Part shown: positions 1 to 5,971 of the stretch, piece by piece
Layout: the number at the start of each line of letters is the position of its first letter
Numbering within the stretch: position 1 is the first letter of the stretch
Source of the DNA: Bacteroidales bacterium
GTDB taxonomy: Bacteria > Bacteroidota > Bacteroidia > Bacteroidales > Paludibacteraceae
Reading direction: 5' to 3'
DNA length: 9,061 nt
Assembly: GCA_900768725.1 (NCBI GenBank)
Contig: CAAGDU010000167.1
Span: 1-9,061 of the forward strand
Made by a program: the position numbers and the translations under genes
Notes under the pieces: generated by a model
The model's database searches: none
Told to the model about the DNA's origin: nothing
What the model saw: the letters and a program-made list of their open reading frames with translations, nothing else

Positions 1-1
1 C

Positions 2-847
2 TACTACTCCCGCGCCCGCAACCTCCACAAAGCGGCGAAGATGATGGTGGAGCAGGGCTGGTTGCCTTTCCCTCAGACCTTCGAGCAGATACGCCTTCTC
101 CCGGGCGTGGGCGACTACACGGCGGGGGCGATAGCATCCTTTGCCTACAACCTGCCTTATCCCGCTATGGACGGCAATGTCTATCGAGTGGTGGCGCGGC
201 TCTTCGACTGCGATATGCCTTTCGACACCACGCAAGGGAAGAAGCATTTTCACCAACTGATAGAGCAGATATTAGACAAGGCGAATGCGCGACTGTTCAA
301 CTCCGCTGTGATGGAGTTCGGCGCGCTCTATTGCACGCCCTCGTTGTCTCAATCCGAAGACGAGGAAAGCCGTTGCACGCGCTGCCCCTTGCAGGTGCAT
401 TGCCTTGCTTTTCAGCACCATACGGCGGAGCTGCTGCCCGTGCGCAAACCTCGTCCCCAACTGCGAGACCGCTATCTGAACTATTATATATATGTATCTC
501 GCGCGCACGAGGGCGAGGAGCCGCAGACGCTGATTCAGCAGCGGACGGGCAAGGATATATGGCAGCATCTATATGAGTTCCCCTTGCGCGAGACACAGGA
601 TGCACTACTGTCGCCCGATTCGCCTTCGTTTAGTAGTTACCCGTCCGGCAGGCTTATCGGGAAGAAAGGCGTGGTCTATCGCGATTTCACGCACGTATTG
701 TCCCACCAGCGCCTCCACGCACGTTTCTTCTACCTGCCGGTAGAGACTCTTCCCGCCATACCCGACACACTCACCATCCCATGGTCGCGCTTGGAGGACT
801 ATGCCTTCTCGCGCCTCACGCTGAACGCTTTGTCTGCTATGGTATGA
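2..847 (+). CDS. mutY: A/G-specific adenine glycosylase MutY, 3' part (5' end outside the window)
   Basis: MutY is a base-excision repair enzyme that removes adenine mispaired with 8-oxoguanine. The frame is open from base 2, and residues before the first ATG at 41 (YYSRARNLHKAAK) already match the family, so that ATG is internal and the gene is cut by the window edge. Seen in order: the helix-hairpin-helix LPGVGDYTAGAI, then MDGNVYRV, whose Asp aligns with the catalytic Asp of E. coli MutY; four Cys for a [4Fe-4S] cluster (codons at 332, 374, 383 and 401); and a C-terminal NUDIX-like domain with IWQHLYEFPL and FTHVLSHQ, the loop that recognises 8-oxoG. The catalytic Glu is expected upstream and cannot be checked. 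The first Cys spacing is C-X13-C instead of the usual C-X6-C, an unusual enlargement of the cluster loop. No gene on the same transcript is intact downstream. Confidence 0.96.
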   Translation, partial: YYSRARNLHKAAKMMVEQGWLPFPQTFEQIRLLPGVGDYTAGAIASFAYNLPYPAMDGNVYRVVARLFDCDMPFDTTQGKKHFHQLIEQILDKANARLFNSAVMEFGALYCTPSLSQSEDEESRCTRCPLQVHCLAFQHHTAELLPVRKPRPQLRDRYLNYYIYVSRAHEGEEPQTLIQQRTGKDIWQHLYEFPLRETQDALLSPDSPSFSSYPSGRLIGKKGVVYRDFTHVLSHQRLHARFFYLPVETLPAIPDTLTIPWSRLEDYAFSRLTLNALSAMV

Positions 848-917
848 AGGAGAGCAATATCCGAGCATAACATGTAATGATATTTGAGTTGCCCAAAGTC
901 CTTTATCATGTGAAAAT

Positions 918-956
918 GCGCCGCCCTTTCGAAGAAATTTCGAGAAAGGGCGGCGC
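918..956. terminator. GC-rich stem-loop after mutY
   Basis: A perfect 13-bp inverted repeat (GCGCCGCCCTTTC at 918-930 with its complement at 944-956) encloses a 13-nt loop. It lies 70 bases after the mutY stop and 21 bases before the era fragment. It is flanked by AAAAT on the left and AAAATAAT on the right, so there is no T-run on the plus strand; read on the minus strand the stem is followed by ATTTTC. It could act as a transcript end for mutY or be a mobile REP-like hairpin. The structure is certain, the role is inferred. Confidence 0.5.
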
Positions 957-977
957 AAAATAATAAAGAATTTCTAT

Positions 978-1112
978 GTAGGCTCGCTGGCAAGGGCGGA
1001 CATAGAGGAGTTCTTCCAAAAACCCGTCTTCCTGCAACTCTTCGTGAAGGTGGATAAGGACTGGCGCAGCAACCAAAGCCGCCTGAAGCACTACGGGTAT
1101 GATTTGAATTAG
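978..1112 (+). pseudogene. era: 3' fragment of GTPase gene era
   Basis: Forty-four codons and a TAG read VGSLARADIEEFF, then KPVFLQLFVKVDKDW and end RLKHYGYDLN. This matches the last part of the KH domain of Era, the GTPase that binds 16S rRNA during small-subunit assembly: compare E. coli IEARKDMQEMFE, then VHLELWVKVKSGW, then RALRSLGY. The whole GTPase domain and most of the KH domain are absent; upstream is only the mutY 3' flank and a stem-loop, and the same frame meets TGA at 885. There is no credible start. I infer a relic of a deletion or partial duplication; a functional era must lie elsewhere because the gene is normally essential. The left boundary is approximate. Confidence 0.72.
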
Positions 1113-1164
1113 TACGTAGCCATCATCCTTATCCCTACAACTCTCCAACAATCCTTCAGCCATT

Positions 1165-1208
1165 CTGCTCGGTTCCTGCTCGGTTCCTGCTCGGTTTCTG
1201 CTCGGTTC
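1165..1208. repeat. Four tandem copies of an 11-bp unit
   Basis: The unit CTGCTCGGTTC occurs four times head to tail; the third copy differs only in its last base. It lies in non-coding sequence between the era fragment and the next terminator. The period equals that of the larger array at 1730-1893, although the unit sequence differs. Confidence 0.9.
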
Positions 1209-1280
1209 AGAGAGCAGGCAATACCGGGACTTCACCGAAACTCTACCCCTTCTTTCTTTATACGTACCCGTTTGGTTTCT

Positions 1281-1313
1281 AATACGCTTACCATTAGTAG
1301 GCGTATTTTTTTT
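1281..1313 (+). terminator. Intrinsic terminator upstream of the RNA unit
   Basis: AATACGCTTA (1281-1290) pairs with 1298-1307 over 10 bp, including one G-T pair, around the 7-nt loop CCATTAG. The right arm runs into eight T residues (1306-1313). This is a classic plus-strand Rho-independent terminator. It ends transcripts entering from mutY or the era fragment just before the promoter at 1325-1356. Confidence 0.82.
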
Positions 1314-1324
1314 GCACTTTTCCC

Positions 1325-1356
1325 TTGCATATTTGAAAAAAAAGTGTGTATCTTTG
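1325..1356 (+). promoter_or_regulatory. Bacteroidota housekeeping promoter for the RNA unit
   Basis: TTG at 1325-1327 is followed after 21 bases by TATCTTTG (1349-1356). This fits the Bacteroidota primary sigma consensus of TTTG near -33 and TAnnTTTG near -7. Transcription should begin close to 1362. No open reading frame with a credible start follows, so the promoter appears to serve the structured RNA. Confidence 0.75.
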
Positions 1357-1361
1357 CACCG

Positions 1362-1639
1362 CGAAGTCCCGCATGGGGTCTGCCACAGATGAGTGTGGGG
1401 CTCGCAGACATGTTGAAAAGGCGTTTATTGGACGCGCTGTTTTGGTTACTGGAACCTCGCAAGTTTCGCTTTTACCATCAAACATCGCAACGATGAATGT
1501 CCTCGGGATATAATATCCGTATGGGCTTATGCCTGCGTTTATTATATCTGCGTGGGCTTCGCGTTGTCGTTTCTATGGTAAAAGGCAATGCGAGGGTCTC
1601 TGTAGCGGGAACGACATCAAGAGAGTTCACGCTTTTTTT
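1362..1639 (+). ncRNA. Predicted structured non-coding RNA, about 277 nt, family not recognised
   Basis: The unit has its own promoter, an upstream terminator and a terminal hairpin with seven T residues. Inside, 1455-1595 folds as one long rod closed by nested helices: 1455-1461 with 1589-1595 (7 bp), 1469-1478 with 1575-1584 (10 bp), 1480-1483 with 1569-1572, 1488-1491 with 1563-1566, and 1507-1515 with 1540-1548 (9 bp). The 5' part holds a hairpin of GTCTGC (1378-1383) with GCAGAC (1404-1409), extended by CACA/TGTG, and another at 1421-1435. The longest plus-strand frame here (74 aa) has no family likeness. The rod shape recalls 6S RNA, but the length is greater and I recognise no 6S, RNase P, tmRNA or SRP sequence hallmark. 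The ends are inferred from promoter and T-run. Confidence 0.6.
1605..1639 (+). terminator. Intrinsic terminator of the RNA unit
   Basis: GCGGGAAC (1605-1612) pairs with GTTCACGC (1625-1632) with one G-A mismatch, giving 3 and 4 bp around a 12-nt loop. Seven T residues (1633-1639) follow at once. The left arm also contains GCGGGA, which could instead pair with TCCCGC at 1367-1372 near the RNA 5' end. Confidence 0.65.
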
Positions 1640-1662
1640 GTGTATTCCCCGATGACATAACC

Positions 1663-1709
1663 GTGTGCGCAAGCATCCCCGCCGCCACCACCAAGCGTCC
1701 CCGTCTGCC
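1663..1709. repeat. Two degenerate REP-like units
   Basis: GTGTGCGCAAGCATCCCCG and, shortly after, AAGCGTCCCCGTCTGCC resemble the units with GCAGGCGTCCCCGCCTGC at 1931-2030 but have lost most of the palindrome. They place the same repeat family on both sides of the 11-bp array. Confidence 0.5.
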
Positions 1710-1729
1710 CTCAAGGAGGTGCGGTCGGA

Positions 1730-1893
1730 GGATGAGCGAAGGATGAGCGGAGGATGAGCGAAGGATGAGCGAAGGTCGGGCGAAGGTTGAGCGAAGGTTG
1801 AGCGAAGGATGAGCGAAGGTCGAGTAGTAGCGAAAGAGTAGTGAAAGAGTAGTGAAGGAGTAGTGAAGAAGTAGTGAAGGAGTAGTGAAGAAG
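1730..1893. repeat. 11-bp tandem repeat array, about 15 units in two sub-families
   Basis: Units 1730-1817 are eight copies of GGATGAGCGAA and close variants (GGTTGAGCGAA, GGTCGGGCGAA). After a junction at 1818-1834 the same 11-base phase continues with five copies of RGAGTAGTGAA variants (1835-1889) and a broken unit. The strand bias is purine-rich on plus. Minus-strand frames across it give long Ser/Leu/Pro-rich ORFs of 11-residue period, which I take as artefacts because 11-bp units read through in all three frames. Possible roles are protein binding on one DNA face or simple slippage DNA. Confidence 0.92.
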
Positions 1894-1930
1894 TTGCCCA
1901 AGAGCATAGAACCAGCAATGCCTGTCCGGG

Positions 1931-2030
1931 TGCGCAGGCGTCCCCGCCTGCTAAAAGATATTGAGTACGTGTGCGTCCCGCCTGCTAAAAGATATAGGGT
2001 ACGCAGGCGTCCCCGCATCCTAAATTCTAT
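1931..2030. repeat. Three 34-35-bp tandem REP-like palindromic units
   Basis: The core GCAGGCGTCCCCGCCTGC has arms GCAGGCG/CGCCTGC and is followed by TAAAAGATAT. Copies end at about 1961, 1995 and 2030. Copy 1 is intact, copy 2 has lost the left arm (GTGTGCGTCCCGCCTGC) and copy 3 has a changed right arm (CGCATCC, then TAAATTCTAT). The period is 34 then 35 bases. There are no unique spacers, so this is not a CRISPR array. Confidence 0.85.
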
Positions 2031-2111
2031 AGACACTATAAGCGCCTATAGCAACTATTCCCCCTTATTATTGCTGCATCCCATCCTCGCAACAAATGAA
2101 CCAAAATGAAC

Positions 2112-2143
2112 TTTGCATACCTGCCCAAAAAACATTACCTTTG
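2112..2143 (+). promoter_or_regulatory. Bacteroidota housekeeping promoter for the two-gene operon
   Basis: TTTG (2112-2115) and TACCTTTG (2136-2143) are separated by 20 bases, a full match to the Bacteroidota -33/-7 consensus. The transcript should start near 2150, giving a leader of about 80 bases to the ATG at 2229 or about 127 bases to the ATG at 2277. This is the best promoter in the window. Confidence 0.85.
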
Positions 2144-2228
2144 CACTTGAAATAAAAACAAATAGCCACCATACGGAGTAAGCCGAAAAGCCATAAGTGA
2201 GTAGGCATTCATTAACACAATCCACATC

Positions 2229-2876
2229 ATGGTAACACCATTTATCCAACAGTACCTCAATCGAGGTTGGGGGTGCATGAACAAGAATGATTTCGAAGTG
2301 TACATCTTCAACGAAATCATCACCGACCCTAAGTATGCGGGGAAAAATGACTACGACCTCAGCATTGCCTTAGCCATCCCGCAGACCAAAGTGAAACGCA
2401 TGCGCTATGAGTCCGACCTCAAGTACGGCAGAAAGAACGCCGAGGCGTACAACCAACAGTTCCGAGAACTGCTTATCAAAGCCAAGCCGCAAGCCGTCAA
2501 CAACGGGAAGGCTGTCAAGTTCTGCATGGAAGACAAGGGCTTGTATCTCTACATCGACAACCTCCTCAAGAAAGATGGGCGTTTTGGAGACCGTTCCTTC
2601 AACTCCGAACTGATGGTCATCAGCACGGAAGACTTAGCGTATCTGTTGGAAACCACACTGCTATCTCCTACGGAAAAAGAAGACATCCTCACCCAATTCA
2701 GAAAAGCAAGCAATGACAACTCTATCACCATTTCCTATGCACTATTGGAAATAGCGAAAGCCTTTGCAGAAGGAGCGGGGAAAGGTTTAACCAGAGGCTG
2801 GAAGGGGGCGTTATGGGACTTTGCCACAGACAATATCGGCAGTCTTATACAATGGATAACAGAAAACAACAAATAA
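2229..2876 (+). CDS. Unrecognised 215-aa protein with a helix-turn-helix-like segment
   Basis: I do not recognise the family. The frame is long, lies behind a strong promoter and has normal amino acid composition, so I regard it as real. Residues about 40-67 (NDYDLSIALAIPQTKVKRMR onward) have the hydrophobic spacing and basic second helix of a helix-turn-helix, which suggests DNA binding but does not prove it. A mixed alpha/beta stretch follows, with GLYLYIDNLLKKDGRFGD near 104-121. The C-terminal 45 residues start with a Gly-rich basic loop (GAGKGLTRGWKG) and end in an amphipathic segment, FATDNIGSLIQWI. There is no signal peptide, so the protein is probably cytoplasmic. The start is uncertain: ATG 2277 (MNKNDFEVYIFNEI) looks more natural as an N terminus and has GAGG ten bases upstream, while ATG 2229 adds 16 residues of unclear origin. 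The next gene begins 35 bases after its stop, implying cotranscription. Confidence 0.8.
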   Translation: MVTPFIQQYLNRGWGCMNKNDFEVYIFNEIITDPKYAGKNDYDLSIALAIPQTKVKRMRYESDLKYGRKNAEAYNQQFRELLIKAKPQAVNNGKAVKFCMEDKGLYLYIDNLLKKDGRFGDRSFNSELMVISTEDLAYLLETTLLSPTEKEDILTQFRKASNDNSITISYALLEIAKAFAEGAGKGLTRGWKGALWDFATDNIGSLIQWITENNK

Positions 2877-2911
2877 ATCTATCAACAAACTTAAAAAAAA
2901 CAACAAACATT

Positions 2912-5899
2912 ATGAAAAGAAATCTATCAAATCTCTTGCCATTATTAGTTATGGCATTGTTCAGTTTCGCTAAGCCCGCACAGGCTGCTAATCAAATTGT
3001 GTATCCTACCAATGCAGACCTCGCAAGATATTACACGCCCGGGCAACTTTGTGTAGCAATCTATTTCCGCGAACAGGTCTGCAATGATGTTATTTTCGTA
3101 GGCACATATAATAATTGGAGCACCACTCCCAATCAATGCGCAAAATTCCAACCTGTGGTCGGATTTGACGGATGGTATGTTGTGGCAGTAACAGACAATA
3201 GTAGCAATATTGAGGGCAAACCTGTACAATTAGCCAACGATGGCTCTTTTTCGTGGCTTTACCAAACAGGAGATGCCGATTCTTGGACTCTTGTATCAGG
3301 GTATGTTTCTATTAGTGCAGGAGTTTCGGGAGAATCAAATTTAACTAACTATGATACTTCAACGCCTGTTATTCTTATTTCTGACTATTTCAAGAACCAC
3401 AACTCTCCCTGTGGCGATGTTCGGCACACCTATACGGTAAATCTTAAAGCACCTATTTGCGGTAATTTCACTCCTGCCATTAGAGGGGATTTTAACCAAT
3501 GGGCAACTGGTATTGCAATGACTTATGATGCCGCAACAGGTACATATAGTCATTCTTTTACGGGCAATGAGGGGGAATCCTTTAAGTTTTTAGCATATGG
3601 ATACGATGATTGGAGCAATGAACTGCTCATCTATCAGGATGGCAGTTGGATACCAAATCCTAACATAACGCTTACCGACCAACTGATATATACGCTGGAT
3701 TATAGTGAAGGAAAATATGCCCTTTGTGAGGAAGAGATGTATAATTTTACCTATGACATAGTGAATGGCGAAGCCATACTTACGGGATACAATGGAACTT
3801 TACCCGAATCCGTTGAGATACCGGCTACTATAACAATTGGTAATACCTTATATGATGTAACATGCATTGGAGAATATGCGTTCGCTTGGTGCTCCTCTCT
3901 CACCTCCATCACCATCCCCAATTCCGTAACCAGCATTGGAGATGGGGCGTTCGAGTATTGCTCCTCTCTCACCTCCATCACCCTCCCCAACTCCGTAACG
4001 AACATTGGATACGATGCGTTCTGTGGTTGCACCAGTCTCCCTTTTGAGGATAACTTGCGCTATGCGGATACGTATTTAGTGGAAGCAGTAGATAAATCGC
4101 TAAGCACATATACCATTAAGGCAGGAACTAAGTGGATTGGAAGCGGTGCGTTCCGTGATTGCTCCTCCCTCACTTCCATCACCCTCCCCAACTCCGTAAC
4201 AAGCATTGGAGACGAGGCTTTTCGAAATTGCTCAGGGTTAACAGAGTTTACGATTCCGGAAAATATTACCTATTTGGGCGACCAAGTCTTCAAGGGATGC
4301 TCCGGCATTACTTCTATTACTTGGAATGCAAAAAGATGCCAAGATAGATGGAAAAATCTCTATAACTATTCTCAACTGCCGTTCTACGATATATATTCGC
4401 AAATATCTTCTTTTACGTTTGGTGAAACGGTTGATTCCATTCCAAGTCTTCTATGTTATGAAATGTCAAATCTTTCCAGCATCACGATACCTGAGAACGT
4501 CAAACATATTGGCGGTGGTGTTTTCTCTAATTGCACAGGGTTAACCTCAGTAGTGTGGAATGCCATCAACTGCTCCAATGATGTAGGAGATGGTAGTGGT
4601 AATATATATCTTATTTTCAAGAATGCCAATGCTCATATCACCTCCTTTACCATAGGAGAGAAGGTGGAGGTCATACCGGGTACGCTTTGCTATGGTCTAT
4701 CCGAACTAACCTCCATCACAATCCCCAAAAGTGTAAAAACAATTGGAAGTCATGCTTTCCGCGATTGCTCTGGCTTAACTGCCATTGGCATTCCAGAAAA
4801 TGTATCAACCATATACGGGGCAGCCTTTCAAGGTTGTACAAATATTACCTCTATTGCTATTCCCCAAAATGTGCGATTGATATCCCCCTATACCTTTGCA
4901 GATTGCGTAAACCTATCTACTGTCACAATGCCAAACGAAATAGATTCAATCGGGCGTTATGCCTTTTCGAATTGCAAAAGCCTGACCGATTTTAGCCTGC
5001 CATCGGCGACAACAATTATCGGTACAGGCTGCTTCTATAACTGCTCTAACCTTACCTCTTTGCCTCTTCCCGAGAATGTAACTATAGTGAATGATTCTAC
5101 TTTCTATGGTTGCTCCTCCCTCACCTCCATCACCCTCCCCAACTCCGTAACAAGCATTGGAGGCAGTGCATTCCGTGATTGTTCCTCCCTCTCCTCTGTG
5201 AATATTGGCAACTCCGTAGCCGGCATTGGAAGCGAAGCGTTCAGGGATTGCTCCTCCCTCGCAGATATTTACTGCTACACCACCACTCCGCCCATGTGTA
5301 AAACCAACACTTTTGATGGCGTCAGCAAGCACTGCTATATTCATGTGCCCGCAGGCACCATTCGAGACTATCAAATGGCTGCAGGTTGGAGCGATTTCTA
5401 CCATTTCTACGAGATTTCCGAACTGCCCGATGGTGCTCCCACCGACCAAGTAGGCGTTACGGTTACGGGTAACTACGCGACTTTCTCTTGGCCCGTCAAT
5501 CCCACCGCCAGCAGTTACACGCTGACCATCACCAAAGACGGCGAGGTCTTCTGCACGCTGATTTTCAACAACATGGGTCAGTTGGTAGGCATGGCGTTTG
5601 CACCTGCCCGCAACGGCGAGCAATCGGCAAACCAAGACGATGCACAATCAACGGCTTACGGCTTCTCGTTTGTGGTAACGAACTTATCCGCGAACAGCCA
5701 CTACACCTACACCTTCACCGTCAATGGTGCTGACAACGAGGTGATAGAGACCTACAGCGGTGCTTTCGACACCTCCGAGGAAACGGCTCTCTCCGAGACC
5801 GAGCAAGCGAACAAGCCCTCACGCAAAATCATCCGCGACGGGCAAGTGCTCATTCTCCGCAACGGCGTTGCCTACGACATGATGGGCAATATGCTGTAG
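2912..5899 (+). CDS. Exported BspA-like leucine-rich-repeat surface protein, 995 aa
   Basis: Residues 1-25 form a signal peptide (basic MKRN, a hydrophobic core, then PAQA before AN); no lipobox Cys is present. I chose ATG 2912 because it begins this signal; the frame is open back to 2813 but that stretch overlaps the previous gene. Two beta-sandwich modules follow, with FVGTYNNW near residue 62 and IRGDFNQW near 191; they resemble the glycan-binding folds of CBM48 and SusE/F proteins. From about 313 to 830 run many 23-residue LRR_5 repeats of the type SLTSITLPNSVTSIGDGAF, with longer units carrying VVWNA or ITWNA. A fibronectin-like domain spans roughly 843-957. The last residues (KIIRDGQVLILRNG, then YDMMGNML) resemble the C-terminal tails of Bacteroidales secreted proteins, possibly a degenerate type IX signal. 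A role in adhesion or glycan contact at the cell surface is inferred from the family. The 3' part is more GC-rich than the middle. Confidence 0.9.
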   Translation: MKRNLSNLLPLLVMALFSFAKPAQAANQIVYPTNADLARYYTPGQLCVAIYFREQVCNDVIFVGTYNNWSTTPNQCAKFQPVVGFDGWYVVAVTDNSSNIEGKPVQLANDGSFSWLYQTGDADSWTLVSGYVSISAGVSGESNLTNYDTSTPVILISDYFKNHNSPCGDVRHTYTVNLKAPICGNFTPAIRGDFNQWATGIAMTYDAATGTYSHSFTGNEGESFKFLAYGYDDWSNELLIYQDGSWIPNPNITLTDQLIYTLDYSEGKYALCEEEMYNFTYDIVNGEAILTGYNGTLPESVEIPATITIGNTLYDVTCIGEYAFAWCSSLTSITIPNSVTSIGDGAFEYCSSLTSITLPNSVTNIGYDAFCGCTSLPFEDNLRYADTYLVEAVDKSLSTYTIKAGTKWIGSGAFRDCSSLTSITLPNSVTSIGDEAFRNCSGLTEFTIPENITYLGDQVFKGCSGITSITWNAKRCQDRWKNLYNYSQLPFYDIYSQISSFTFGETVDSIPSLLCYEMSNLSSITIPENVKHIGGGVFSNCTGLTSVVWNAINCSNDVGDGSGNIYLIFKNANAHITSFTIGEKVEVIPGTLCYGLSELTSITIPKSVKTIGSHAFRDCSGLTAIGIPENVSTIYGAAFQGCTNITSIAIPQNVRLISPYTFADCVNLSTVTMPNEIDSIGRYAFSNCKSLTDFSLPSATTIIGTGCFYNCSNLTSLPLPENVTIVNDSTFYGCSSLTSITLPNSVTSIGGSAFRDCSSLSSVNIGNSVAGIGSEAFRDCSSLADIYCYTTTPPMCKTNTFDGVSKHCYIHVPAGTIRDYQMAAGWSDFYHFYEISELPDGAPTDQVGVTVTGNYATFSWPVNPTASSYTLTITKDGEVFCTLIFNNMGQLVGMAFAPARNGEQSANQDDAQSTAYGFSFVVTNLSANSHYTYTFTVNGADNEVIETYSGAFDTSEETALSETEQANKPSRKIIRDGQVLILRNGVAYDMMGNML
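4160..4211 (+). repeat. Intragenic LRR repeat, copy 1 of a near-identical 52-bp pair
   Basis: These 52 bases differ from 5111-5162 at a single position (T for C at 4174). The two copies lie 951 bases apart, which is 317 codons, so both are read in the same frame. Related but more diverged units occur at 3890 and 3959. Confidence 0.9.
5111..5162 (+). repeat. Intragenic LRR repeat, copy 2 of a near-identical 52-bp pair
   Basis: This is the partner of 4160-4211. It encodes CSSLTSITLPNSVTSIG. The repeats between the two copies (4212-5110) are much more diverged and AT-richer, so the similarity looks recent. Confidence 0.9.
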
Positions 5900-5927
5900 T
5901 TGAAACCAAAACCAGTATCAATACAAA

Positions 5928-5964
5928 AAGCCACCCTCGTAGTTCCCTGCTGCGAGGGTGGCTT
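5928..5964 (+). terminator. Stem-loop closing the LRR-protein operon
   Basis: AAGCCACCCTCG (5928-5939) pairs perfectly with CGAGGGTGGCTT (5953-5964), giving 12 bp and a 13-nt loop. It starts 29 bases after the stop codon. The T-run is only TT and then ATGAAA, so it may be a processing or stability element rather than an efficient intrinsic terminator. A-runs on its left make it symmetrical, as in bidirectional terminators. Confidence 0.65.
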
Positions 5965-5971
5965 ATGAAAG

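Noticed and set aside
41..43. ATG at 41 as the start of mutY
   Set aside because: The frame is open to the window edge and the preceding residues match MutY, so this Met is internal.
906..1235. 109-aa minus-strand ORF
   Set aside because: It is antisense to the era fragment and the four 11-bp repeats and has no credible start.
1272..1496. 74-aa plus-strand ORF overlapping the RNA unit
   Set aside because: Its ATG lies upstream of the mapped terminator and promoter, so the frame crosses both; the peptide has no recognisable features.
1362..1639. RNase P RNA, tmRNA or SRP RNA identity for the RNA unit
   Set aside because: I saw no GAGGAAAGTC or ACAGAA blocks (RNase P), no tag ORF with Ala-Ala end or tRNA-like acceptor (tmRNA), and no GGAAGGAAGCA-like apical motif (SRP).
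1931..2030. Possible short CRISPR array
   Set aside because: The 34-35-bp units are contiguous copies of one sequence without unique spacers, and no cas gene is present.
1478..2036. Two long minus-strand ORFs (146 and 139 aa) rich in Leu, Ser, Pro
   Set aside because: They are produced by the 11-bp array, which stays open in all three frames and gives the same type of peptide in each; no start signal was seen.
2813..2911. ATG at 2813 as the start of the LRR protein
   Set aside because: It would overlap the upstream gene by 64 bases and put 33 polar residues before an obvious signal peptide at 2912.
4946..5647. 233-aa minus-strand ORF opposite the LRR gene
   Set aside because: It lies wholly inside the LRR coding region, and its repeats mirror the LRR repeats.
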